Source: Bradyrhizobium rifense
GTDB taxonomy: Bacteria > Pseudomonadota > Alphaproteobacteria > Rhizobiales > Xanthobacteraceae
Assembly (NCBI RefSeq): GCF_008123425.1
Contig: NZ_VSSS01000029.1
Coordinates: forward strand, 1-59,890
Length of the DNA stretch: 59,890 nt
Direction: 5' to 3'
The position numbers were made by a program, and so were the translations under genes. This document shows, piece after piece, positions 1 to 7,711 of the stretch. Numbering within the stretch: the stretch's first letter is position 1; every line of letters begins with the position of its first letter. Under the pieces are notes generated by a model. The model worked only from the letters and a program-made list of their open reading frames with translations. It was not told where the DNA came from and did not search any database.

Positions 1-184
1 TCAACGAAGCGCCTCATCAGCTTCCCCCGCAGAATCACGAGGGAATCATAGCAAAGCAGCGGCGTTTTCACACAGCCAGGATCAAACGGTGAAATACCGG
101 CGCTGCCAGCCCAAGTCTACCTTTCCCTGGAAGCGAACGTCGCCCACACATGAGCACCGCTTCCGGGCTTCGGCCGGATCCTCG
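1..184. other. Left-edge intergenic DNA, no convincing gene
   Basis: No ORF here has a ribosome binding site and a recognisable product. A 66-residue leftward ORF (282 to 82) lies across the dispersed repeat that starts near 185 and looks like a by-product of it. The stretch may belong to a longer repeat or degraded element running off the window edge, but that cannot be shown from this sequence. Confidence 0.4.
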
Positions 185-345
185 CGATGATGGCATCCTG
201 CCAGTGTTTTGCCCGACGCGTCAACGTCGCCGGAGCGCTGGAGGTCGCTCCGGGGCCGACCGAAAAACCCCTTGTCCATCAAGGGGCCTTCTACTGTGCA
301 TGGGGTTGTTTTCGACTTTTGTTTCGAGCTTGCGAAGAAAAATCA
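185..345 (+). repeat. Dispersed repeat copy A (Cys-rich peptide-coding repeat)
   Basis: Two blocks here recur in inverted orientation near 53900-54060. The first is the segment around 187-224 containing GTTTTGCCCGACG followed by GTCAA. The second, around 291-318, contains CTACTGTGCATGGGG and then TTGTTTTCG. Translated from ATG 187, the copy gives MMASCQCFARRV and later YCAWGCFR; the distant copy gives MMPSCACFARRV and YCAWGCFR in the same order. The middle differs and here holds a hairpin (268-286). It could be a mobile or dispersed intergenic repeat, or a family of very small Cys-rich proteins. Confidence 0.7.
263..286 (-). terminator. Rho-independent terminator for the leftward dehydrogenase gene
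   Basis: Read on the minus strand, CCCCTTG (286-280) pairs with CAAGGGG (274-268) across a 5-nt loop and is followed by a run of five T (267-263). It lies about 70 bases past the stop codon of the gene ending at 354, as expected for its transcription terminator. Confidence 0.75.
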
Positions 346-353
346 GGCGCAGC

Positions 354-1415
354 TCACTCCGCCTGCAGGATCTCCGCGATCGCCGCGCCCGCCGCGATGG
401 TGCCGAGCTTGCCGCCGACATCGCGCGTCGCCCTGCCCTCGCCGATCGCCTTTGCCACGGCAGTCTCGATCGCACGTGCGGCTTCCTCGTAGCGGACCGC
501 GCCGCTTGTCTCGCCATGCCAGCCGAGCAGCAGCGCGGTCGAGAGGATCAGCGAGACCGGGTTGGCGACGTCCTGGCCTGCGATGTCAGGCGCCGAGCCG
601 TGCGCGGCCTGCGCCATGGCATAGCGATCGCCGACATTGAGCGAGCCGCCGAGGCCGAGGCTGCCGGAGAGCTCAGCCGTGAGATCAGAGAGAATATCGC
701 CGAACATGTTGGTGGCGACGATGACGTCGAAGCGGTCGGGGTTGCGCACCACATGCGCCATCATGGCGTCGACGAGGATGTCGTCGACGGCGAGGCCGGG
801 ATAGTTCTTAGCCGCCTCGCGGCAGATGTCGAGAAACATGCCGTCGCCGATCTTGAGCACATTGGCCTTGTGCACGATGGTGAGATGTTTTCGTCGTTTC
901 ATCGCCAGACGACAGGCGGCGTGCGCGATACGCTCGCAGCACAGCCGCGTGATCCGCCGCAGCGAGATCACGACGTCTGGCGTGACCAGCAGCTCGCCAT
1001 TGCCCTGCTCCATGTTGCGGTCGGCGTAAAACCCTTCGGTGTTCTCGCGGACCACGACGAGGTCGAAATCGCCGAGCCGGCCAGGCCGGCCTGCATAGGT
1101 GCGGGCGGGCCTGATGTTGGCGTAGAGGTCGAGGTTCTTGCGGAAGTGGCGCGACGGATTGATCTCGCCATGCGCCTCGTCCTTGAAGTCGAAGGTCGCG
1201 GTCGGCCCCAGGATCAGGCCGTCGGCGGCGCGGACGATGTCGAGCAGCTCGGGGCGCACCGTCGTGCCGAACTGCTTCAGGCTCGCGTGGCCAACCGCAT
1301 GCTCCTCCAGCCGCAGATTGAGCTGGAAGCGCTCGGACGCCGCGCGCAGCACGCCCGTTGTCGCGGCCGTGATCTCGGGTCCGATGCCGTCCCCCGGCAG
1401 AACGACGATTTGCAT
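354..1415 (-). CDS. Isocitrate/isopropylmalate dehydrogenase-family protein
   Basis: A 353-residue cytoplasmic beta-decarboxylating dehydrogenase. The family oxidises 2-hydroxy acids with NAD(P)+ and divalent metal (3-isopropylmalate, isocitrate, tartrate, homoisocitrate). It opens with the family signature LPGDGIGPEI and carries RENTEGFYADR, a KANVLK catalytic-Lys segment, the metal-binding DAMMAHVV / ATNMFGDILSDL region and HGSAPDIAG near the C-terminus. Length is typical. The ATG at 1415 follows GGAGGGG, a strong ribosome binding site. The gene stands alone, with leu genes absent, so it is more likely a catabolic tartrate/malate-type paralogue than LeuB; the substrate cannot be told from the sequence. 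A terminator follows at 263-286. It is divergent from the MFS gene across a 171-bp gap that contains the palindrome TGCATGCA (1496-1503). Confidence 0.9.
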   Translation of the reverse strand: MQIVVLPGDGIGPEITAATTGVLRAASERFQLNLRLEEHAVGHASLKQFGTTVRPELLDIVRAADGLILGPTATFDFKDEAHGEINPSRHFRKNLDLYANIRPARTYAGRPGRLGDFDLVVVRENTEGFYADRNMEQGNGELLVTPDVVISLRRITRLCCERIAHAACRLAMKRRKHLTIVHKANVLKIGDGMFLDICREAAKNYPGLAVDDILVDAMMAHVVRNPDRFDVIVATNMFGDILSDLTAELSGSLGLGGSLNVGDRYAMAQAAHGSAPDIAGQDVANPVSLILSTALLLGWHGETSGAVRYEEAARAIETAVAKAIGEGRATRDVGGKLGTIAAGAAIAEILQAE

Positions 1416-1586
1416 GGTGATCCCCCTCCGAGAGCGGCAGCTGGCGCGATCATACGCCAGCGCGCAGGCTCATCGCCTGACCTTCGCGCATACAATGCAT
1501 GCAAGCATATGCCTGTGGAAGCGCCGTGGGGCGTAGTACATGCCGAAAGACCATTCGAGCCCCGCTGTCGGAGAACGCGCAAGGCA

Positions 1587-2975
1587 ATGACAATCACGTT
1601 ACCTGCCGCTGCGCGCGAGCCCGATCATCCCGTTGCCGATGGCCTGCCGGCCGAGCAGCGCCGCTGGGCGATCGCCGCGATCTTCACCGCGCTGGCGATG
1701 GCCTCGCTCGACACCGCGATCGCCAACATCGCGCTGCCCGCCATTGCCGCGGATCTGCATGTCAGCCCGGAGCAGTCGGTCTGGGTGGTCAACGTCTACC
1801 AGATCGCGCTGGTGGCGACGCTGCTGCCGCTCGGCGCGCTCGGTGAGATCGTCGGGCACCAGCGCATCTATCTCGGCGGCCTCGTGCTGTTCACCATCGC
1901 CTCGCTGTTCTGCGCGGTCGCCTGGTCGCTGGACAGTCTGCTGGTCGCGCGCACGCTGCAAGGCCTGGGTGCCAGCGGTATCATGAGCGTCAACACCGCG
2001 CTGGTGCGTTTCGTCTATCCCGGCCGGATGCTGGGCCGCGGCTTCGGCCACAACGCGCTGGTGGTCGCCACCGCCTTCACCTTCGGGCCCTCGATTGCGT
2101 CTGCGATCCTCGCGGTCGGTCCGTGGCCGTGGCTGTTCGCCGTCAACATCCCGTTCGGCCTCGTCGCAACCGGCATCGGCTTTGCGATGCTGCCGAAGAC
2201 GCCGCGCGCCGATCACGGCTTTGATTTCCCTGGCGCGCTTCTCGCGGCCGCCTGCCTCGGCCTGTTCATCACGGGCATCGGCAGCGCCGCGCATAATTTG
2301 TCGCCGGTCGTCGTCGCCGTCGAGCTGGTCACGGCGCTCGCGCTCGGCTTCATCCTGACGCGCCGTCATGCCGACCATCCTGCACCGATGCTGCCGATCG
2401 ATTTGTTCAGCCGGCCGATGTTCGCGCTGTCGGCGGCGACCGCGGTCTGCTCCTTCGCGGTGCAGGGCCTCGCCTTCGTCTCGCTGCCGTTCTATTTCGA
2501 GGACGTGCTCGGCCGCTCGCAGGTCGAGACCGGTTTCTTCATGACGCCGTGGCCACTGGTGGTCGGCATCATGGCGCCGATCGCCGGTCGCCTCTCCGAT
2601 CGTCATCCCGTCGGCCTGCTGGGCGGCATCGGCCTTATCCTGCTCGGCCTCGGCATGGCGCTGCTCGCGCTACTTCCGGCGAACCCAGGCATTCCTGACA
2701 TCGTCTGGCGGATCATGATCTGCGGCATGGGGTTCGGCTTCTTCCAGGCGCCGAACATGAAGGCGATCATGTCGAGCGCGCCGCCACACCGGGGTGGCAG
2801 CGCCTCAGGCATCGTCGCCACCGCGCGCCTGACCGGACAGACGACCGGCGCGGCGCTGGCCGCGGCGTGCTTTGCGCTCGCCGGTCACAACGGCGCGACC
2901 GTCGCGCTGGCGTTAGGTGCAGGCTTTGCCGCACTCGGCAGCGTGATGAGCTTTTTGCGGCTAGCGGTGAAGTAG
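1587..2975 (+). CDS. MFS transporter, DHA2-type drug exporter family
   Basis: An inner-membrane proton-coupled exporter of 462 residues. After a short polar N-terminus come alternating hydrophobic helices through the whole protein. The first segment has LDTAIANIALPAIAADL, the form of motif D1 typical of EmrB/QacA-like DHA2 members, followed by WVVNVYQIA and a motif-A-like loop (LGEIVGHQRIYLGG). Likely substrates are small toxic organics, but none can be named. The open frame runs upstream to 150, but homology begins at MTITLP; ATG 1587 is preceded by AAGG. An alternative in-frame ATG at 1509 would add 26 non-hydrophobic residues. It ends 7 bases from the convergent stop of the next gene, and no membrane-fusion partner is adjacent. 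Confidence 0.88.
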   Translation: MTITLPAAAREPDHPVADGLPAEQRRWAIAAIFTALAMASLDTAIANIALPAIAADLHVSPEQSVWVVNVYQIALVATLLPLGALGEIVGHQRIYLGGLVLFTIASLFCAVAWSLDSLLVARTLQGLGASGIMSVNTALVRFVYPGRMLGRGFGHNALVVATAFTFGPSIASAILAVGPWPWLFAVNIPFGLVATGIGFAMLPKTPRADHGFDFPGALLAAACLGLFITGIGSAAHNLSPVVVAVELVTALALGFILTRRHADHPAPMLPIDLFSRPMFALSAATAVCSFAVQGLAFVSLPFYFEDVLGRSQVETGFFMTPWPLVVGIMAPIAGRLSDRHPVGLLGGIGLILLGLGMALLALLPANPGIPDIVWRIMICGMGFGFFQAPNMKAIMSSAPPHRGGSASGIVATARLTGQTTGAALAAACFALAGHNGATVALALGAGFAALGSVMSFLRLAVK

Positions 2976-2982
2976 GCCGGCT

Positions 2983-5178
2983 CTATTGCGCCTTCTGCGT
3001 GATCGGCCGGCTCACGATCGCTGCCGTATCGAGCGGCTCGCATTTGATCGTCCGTCTCAGCTTTGGTGGACCGTCCCAACCAGCGGCGTCTTTCACGGGG
3101 GTGAACGTAGCGCCCTGCGGCGCCAGGATGATCGGCTCCGACTTCAGACAGGCATCGGGAAACGCGATGCCGTGTCCGGCGCCTTTCGAGAAATGCCCGA
3201 CCAGCATCTGCGACGCTTGCATCCGCGCCGCCGGCGAGGCCCGCATCGAACGATCTGGATCGAAGGCGCGATAGCATGGCCAGTCGGTATGACCGGCTGC
3301 GAACTCATAGGTGATCCTGCAAGCCGCGCCGGCCGATTTCAAGAACGGCGCATCCGAAGGCGCAGCCGCGTCGCGCTCGAACACCAGCGTCTGCAATGTC
3401 AGTGCTTCCGTCGTCGCCCCCGGCGAGGCGGGCTTGTCGGGATCGGTCGCGATTTCGCCGCGCGAGAACACCAGCTTCGTCTTGGGTTGAGCGTCCCTGG
3501 TCTCCAGCACCATCAAGGGTCTTGCGGCCCAGGAGCGATCCAGCTCCACATCGCCGCCGCCCATCGTCAATCGCACGCTGCCGATGGCGGGGTTGTCCTT
3601 GGCGAAATCGACCATGCGCAGGCGCACGGTCTCTTTCGATGCCTCCAGGCTGAGGAAGCGCAGATCGTCGACCTTGCGCGTGATCGGCATCATCGGGTCA
3701 AAGCGATCGTCGATATTGAACCGGACAATCTTCTTCAGGCTGGCCGCGGCGGGTCCCTTGGGCGTGGCCGGCGGCGCGACGTCGATCACGAGCAGCGCAC
3801 CACCCGGTGAATAGGTATCGCCGAAGGCGCGCTGCCAGATCGCCGTCAGCGCCGAATTTGTCCGCTGATCGACGTCCCGCGCGAAGACGATCTGCTGTCC
3901 GGGACGAATGACCGGAAAATCCTGGAACGCGCCAAGCGCTGCGCCCTTGGTGACGGCCTCTCCAGTGAAGTTGATGCATCTGGACCGGTCGTCATTGCCG
4001 GACTGGTCGACCGCCCGGGATGCCGAGCGCGTGCAGAAGCTGAGATCGTTGTCGACCGTCTTCTGCGGGCTGATGGCCGTCGCGTAGATGGGCTCAGGCG
4101 CGCCTGGAATTTCCATCGGCAGCGGCGACGTCGCGAACATATCGACCTCCACCATGCTCAGCAAAGAGCCGGCATCCTTCGAGCAGAGATCCCGCCGCGG
4201 CAGCGTATTGGTGAGAAGCTGCGCGGCGTCGGCACCAACGATACAGGACATGGTGTCCTGCGGATTGTTCCGGCTCATCCAGATCAGATGATCCTTGCCT
4301 TTGCTGTCGACCAGCAAATGCGGCGCCGCATGATGGCGGCGCGGCGGCAGCCATATCGGAACGGTTTCCGACAGCATCGGTTCGCGCTTGAGCAGCGCCT
4401 CCGGCAGCTTGGTCACGCCCACCGATTGCAGTTCGGCGTCGATCTCGTTCGGATCCTGGGTGTACTCGAACACAGGCAGCTTTCCGCACGTCATGCAGGT
4501 GACGGCGATGTCCGATCGCACGTTCTCGAAGGACAGGATGACCTGATCCGGGTCGTTGCGATATTTGGCGGGATCGACGGCCTTGAACGGATGGTCCACC
4601 ACGCGGCTGGCCTGGAAGCCGTCAGAGCGGAACGGATCGGATTCGAACTCGAAATAGGTCGATCGATCCCAGCCGCGAAAGGCGTTGTATCCGCCCATGC
4701 TGACGCCTGCGAGGACCATCTTCGAATCGGTCTGGCAACGCGTCGCGCTGCCGGTCCCGCTGCCGTTGCGGATATAGGTGCAGAGCCGGAACGCCGCATT
4801 CTGCAGGATGCGATCGCAATCGTTCTGGTTATAGCCGTAGGTGGCGAGGCCGTGGCGGTAGCAGAGGTCGTGGAAGACGCAGGCCTGCCGGAAGTGCTGC
4901 AGGACGAGATGGCGCCTGCCCTTGTCGTCCCTGCTTCCGTCGAAGACGATGTTGGTCAGCGCGGGAAGACTACAGTTCAGTCCCTCCCCACTGCCGCCGA
5001 TCGTGCTGATGACGTCCGGTCCGGATTCGAACGAGGTGACGGTGGCGGGCATCTCTCCGTCGGTGATGTCGTCGACATTCTTGTAGAGGGAGTCGGCGAC
5101 GAACGAGGGCAGATAATTCAGGATCAGAAAGATCGCGGCAATCGCCGCGATCGACCAGCCGATCAGCTTCCTGGACAT
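2983..5178 (-). CDS. Membrane-anchored protein with phospholipase A2-like motif
   Basis: A 731-residue protein that I do not recognise as a named family. Residues 6-28 form one hydrophobic segment (signal anchor or uncleaved signal), suggesting a periplasm-facing body. Residues 100-108 read CVFHDLCYR and residues 119-122 NDCD. This matches the secreted phospholipase A2 active site (CxxHDxCY), with H103/D104 as the expected catalytic dyad and flanking cysteines (69, 100, 106, 121, 133) able to form disulfides. The remaining roughly 550 residues, rich in beta-strand-like and Cys-containing segments, are unassigned. A GVSMGG string soon after the motif resembles a lipase elbow but is probably coincidental. 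ATG 5178 follows GGAG at good spacing. The gene is monocistronic. Family call moderate; lipase activity is inference. Confidence 0.62.
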   Translation of the reverse strand: MSRKLIGWSIAAIAAIFLILNYLPSFVADSLYKNVDDITDGEMPATVTSFESGPDVISTIGGSGEGLNCSLPALTNIVFDGSRDDKGRRHLVLQHFRQACVFHDLCYRHGLATYGYNQNDCDRILQNAAFRLCTYIRNGSGTGSATRCQTDSKMVLAGVSMGGYNAFRGWDRSTYFEFESDPFRSDGFQASRVVDHPFKAVDPAKYRNDPDQVILSFENVRSDIAVTCMTCGKLPVFEYTQDPNEIDAELQSVGVTKLPEALLKREPMLSETVPIWLPPRRHHAAPHLLVDSKGKDHLIWMSRNNPQDTMSCIVGADAAQLLTNTLPRRDLCSKDAGSLLSMVEVDMFATSPLPMEIPGAPEPIYATAISPQKTVDNDLSFCTRSASRAVDQSGNDDRSRCINFTGEAVTKGAALGAFQDFPVIRPGQQIVFARDVDQRTNSALTAIWQRAFGDTYSPGGALLVIDVAPPATPKGPAAASLKKIVRFNIDDRFDPMMPITRKVDDLRFLSLEASKETVRLRMVDFAKDNPAIGSVRLTMGGGDVELDRSWAARPLMVLETRDAQPKTKLVFSRGEIATDPDKPASPGATTEALTLQTLVFERDAAAPSDAPFLKSAGAACRITYEFAAGHTDWPCYRAFDPDRSMRASPAARMQASQMLVGHFSKGAGHGIAFPDACLKSEPIILAPQGATFTPVKDAAGWDGPPKLRRTIKCEPLDTAAIVSRPITQKAQ

Positions 5179-5359
5179 GCCGCACTCCGCTAAAGCTATT
5201 TTTGTCGCAATCCCGGTCTTGATGACCGATAGGCTCGGAAATTGGCGAGGGTCGCCGCAATCGATGGCGTCCCGGTGTTAACCGGACGACGATCGCCTCC
5301 AGGTTGTCGCGGTGTCAAGCGAGGGGCTCACAATCGCGGCCGAGAATTTCGGCGGGATG

Positions 5360-6979
5360 TCAGGCCAGATTTCGCGCCACGCTCGCGCCCTCGGCAACGG
5401 CCGGAACCGGCATTTGCTCATTCAGCGCGGCGAGGCGCGCGTCGATGGCGTCGATGACCTTGCGCGAGAACGGTCCGAGATGCGCATAGGCCGCGATCAT
5501 CTGCACCGCGATCCGCGCCGAGGAGGTGTCGCGCTTGGCGCAATTCATGAAGGTCTGCCACAGCGGTCCGCGGGCCTCGGGGATCGCCGTGACCACGCGG
5601 TGCACGGTCTCCATCGCCCCGACCCGCGCGCGGATGTCGCCCTCGGCGAGTTCGTGGCGCTGTCTCGACCGGTCGAGCAGCGTCATCAACTTGTCGACAC
5701 GACCCGCATAGGCTGCCGGACTGTAGACGCGCTCCAGCACCGTCTTGTAGTCCATCAGGATATCGCGCAACGGGCGCACCGGGTCGAAATTGATGCCGCC
5801 GGTGCACTGGTCGCCGCCTGTCGTGGATGCCAGATCATGGTCCGCGTGCAACCGGCCCTCCTTCGCAAGCCGGCGCGTGAGCTGCGTGTTCGGCAACGCG
5901 TAGAGCAGACCGACCATGGCGACGGGAATCGCGGCCTCCTCGATGAAATCAATCATGGCCTCCGCCATCGAGACCTTCTCTGTGTCGAAGCCAACGATGA
6001 AGCCGGCGGTGACGAGCATGCCGGCGGCATAGATCTTGTGGATGCTCTCGGCGATGTTGCGCCGCGTGTTCTGCTTCTTCCGCATCGCGACCAGCGTCGC
6101 GGGATCCGGACTCTCGATGCCGACGAAGATGCAGAAGAAGTTCGCCTCCCCCATCAGCTCCAGCAGTTCCGGATCGTCGGCCAGATTGACCGAGGCCTCG
6201 GTCGACAATTCGAAGGGATAGCCATGCGCGCGCTGCCATTCCGCGAGCTGCGGCAGGAACAGCCTGAGCGACTTCTTGTTGCCGATGAAATTGTCATCGA
6301 CGAAGTCGAGATGGCCGCGATAGCCCATCTGGTAGAGCCGATCGAGTTCGACCAGCATCTGCTCATTCGTCTTGGTCCGCGGCACGCGGCCATAGAGCTC
6401 GATGATGTCGCAGAACTCGCAGGTGAACGGACAGCCGCGCGAATACTGCACGCCGAGATAGAGATAGTCCTCGAATTTGAGCAGGTCGAAGCGCGGCACC
6501 GGCGTCCTGGTGACGTCGGCCTGGAATTTAGGCGCCGTGAAAACGCCGGACCGTACGCCGCTATCCCAGGCAGCGACGAACTCGTCGATGACGCTCTCGG
6601 CCTCGCCGAGCACCTGAAAGTCTGCGCTGGCGTAAACGTGCGGGCTCGACGTCGGGTCGGGTCCACCGACCACCACCGGCTTGCCCGCGACGCGGCACCT
6701 GTCGATCAGAAGCAGCGTATCGGCCTGCTGCGGCAGCATGCCCCCGGTGAAGACGACGTCGGCCCAGGCGAGATCGTCGTCCCCGAAGGCTTGCGTGTTG
6801 CAGTCGATCAGCCGCACCGTCCAGCTCTCCGGCAACATTGCGGCCACGGTGATCAGGCCGAGCGGAGCAGCCGGACGCCGGACGCCCATCAGTTTGCAGG
6901 ACTCGCCAAAACTCCAGAAGGACTCCGCCGTGAACAGCGGATAGAGCATGAGCACGTTGCAAGGGCGCGATACGGTCAT
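5360..6979 (-). CDS. B12-binding radical SAM protein, HpnP-like (DUF4070 type)
   Basis: A 539-residue enzyme. An N-terminal cobalamin-binding Rossmann-like part spans about residues 5-140 and ends in VVVGGPDPT. The radical SAM core starts with CPFTCEFC (C183, C187, C190), which binds the [4Fe-4S] cluster and cleaves S-adenosylmethionine. The C-terminal extension is of the kind seen in DUF4070 proteins. The family includes hopanoid C-2 methylase HpnP, which methylates bacteriohopanepolyols in Rhodopseudomonas and Bradyrhizobium; overall layout and the opening (LMLYPLF, RPAAPLGLITVAAMLP) fit HpnP, but paralogues share this architecture. Start: an upstream GTG at 7000 is in frame, yet ATG 6979 has AGGGG six bases ahead and is preferred. 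No other hopanoid gene is in the window. Confidence 0.85.
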   Translation of the reverse strand: MTVSRPCNVLMLYPLFTAESFWSFGESCKLMGVRRPAAPLGLITVAAMLPESWTVRLIDCNTQAFGDDDLAWADVVFTGGMLPQQADTLLLIDRCRVAGKPVVVGGPDPTSSPHVYASADFQVLGEAESVIDEFVAAWDSGVRSGVFTAPKFQADVTRTPVPRFDLLKFEDYLYLGVQYSRGCPFTCEFCDIIELYGRVPRTKTNEQMLVELDRLYQMGYRGHLDFVDDNFIGNKKSLRLFLPQLAEWQRAHGYPFELSTEASVNLADDPELLELMGEANFFCIFVGIESPDPATLVAMRKKQNTRRNIAESIHKIYAAGMLVTAGFIVGFDTEKVSMAEAMIDFIEEAAIPVAMVGLLYALPNTQLTRRLAKEGRLHADHDLASTTGGDQCTGGINFDPVRPLRDILMDYKTVLERVYSPAAYAGRVDKLMTLLDRSRQRHELAEGDIRARVGAMETVHRVVTAIPEARGPLWQTFMNCAKRDTSSARIAVQMIAAYAHLGPFSRKVIDAIDARLAALNEQMPVPAVAEGASVARNLA

Positions 6980-7207
6980 GGAACCCCTTTTGCTTCGCAC
7001 GAGTGTACCAGAGCGTTGACGTCTTGCACCCCGACAAAAGGGACAAACTGTCGCTCGTCCTCAAGCTCAGACGTCGCCCCAAACCGTGTCCGCTGGCGCA
7101 GGGAGGCAACACCGCCCGCTCCATAATCTTCCCGCGACCGCCGAAATCTTCATGGCTACCCCTCAGACTCTTGATTTGAACAGTTCCAATTTGCCGGACA
7201 CATTGCG

Positions 7208-7242
7208 CCCCTGAGTCCATCGGTGGATGGGCCAATCAGGGG
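7208..7242 (+). promoter_or_regulatory. Leader hairpin masking the ribosome binding site
   Basis: CCCCTGA (7208-7214) pairs with TCAGGGG (7236-7242), and inside it CCATC (7217-7221) pairs with GATGG (7226-7230) around a 4-nt loop. The right arm contains the AGGGG ribosome binding site of the gene starting at 7250, so the folded leader would block initiation. This may be an RNA thermometer, protein-binding site or riboswitch-like element; it matches no class I can name. Confidence 0.5.
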
Positions 7243-7249
7243 ACTTGCG

Positions 7250-7699
7250 ATGGCAAACCTAACAATCAACGGAAAAACCTTCACGCTCGACGTCGAGCCG
7301 GACACGCCGTTGCTCTGGGCGATCCGCGAAAATGCCGGCCTGACCGGCACCAAATATGGCTGCGGCATTGCACAATGTGGCGCCTGCACCGTCCATATGG
7401 ACGGTGTCGCCACCCGCTCCTGCGGCGTCTCGGTCGCCGAGGCCGAAGGCAAGAAGATCACCACGATCGAGGGCCTCGCCTCCGGCAGCACGCTGCACAA
7501 GGTGCAGCAGGCCTGGATCGCCAAGGACGTTCCGCAATGCGGTTATTGCCAGAGCGGCATGATCATGGCCGTGGCGGCGCTGCTGAGCGAGAAGCCGAAG
7601 CCGACCGATGCCGACATCGACGAGGCCATCACCAATATCTGCCGCTGCGGCACCTTCAAGCAGGTGCGCGAAGCGATCCACACGATCGCAAGCGCCTAA
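7250..7699 (+). CDS. Molybdenum hydroxylase [2Fe-2S] subunit (isoquinoline 1-oxidoreductase alpha type)
   Basis: A 149-residue iron-sulfur subunit of a xanthine dehydrogenase-family enzyme; it relays electrons from the molybdopterin subunit to an outside acceptor. The plant-type ferredoxin motif CGIAQCGACTVHMDG and the second cluster motifs CGYCQSG and ICRCGTF bind two [2Fe-2S] clusters. The length is normal for IorA-type and aldehyde/nicotinate-dehydrogenase small subunits. ATG 7250 is chosen because AGGGG lies seven bases upstream; an earlier ATG at 7223 sits inside the leader hairpin. The catalytic subunit follows 12 bases later, and there is no FAD subunit, as is usual for the two-subunit IorAB class. 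The substrate is unknown. Confidence 0.92.
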   Translation: MANLTINGKTFTLDVEPDTPLLWAIRENAGLTGTKYGCGIAQCGACTVHMDGVATRSCGVSVAEAEGKKITTIEGLASGSTLHKVQQAWIAKDVPQCGYCQSGMIMAVAALLSEKPKPTDADIDEAITNICRCGTFKQVREAIHTIASA

Positions 7700-7711
7700 A
7701 GGAGCCGGCAC

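Noticed and set aside
82..282. 66-residue leftward ORF at the left edge
   Set aside because: Overlaps the dispersed repeat, has no recognisable domain and no clear ribosome binding site.
1441..1503. CTGGCG/CGCCAG hairpin and TGCATGCA palindrome between dehydrogenase and MFS genes
   Set aside because: Short and of unclear significance; no neighbouring regulator gene to support an operator call.
150..1586. N-terminal 479-residue extension of the MFS reading frame
   Set aside because: Antisense to the dehydrogenase gene; sequence is Arg/Asp-rich shadow translation, and MFS homology starts near 1587.
4680..4720. GVSMGG lipase elbow in the PLA2-like protein
   Set aside because: No matching alpha/beta-hydrolase surroundings; likely a chance match next to the PLA2 motif.
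6979..7249. EcfG-type (GGAAC...GTT) promoter ahead of the HpnP-like gene
   Set aside because: Searched for by eye because hpnP is reported to be stress-controlled; no properly spaced pair was found.
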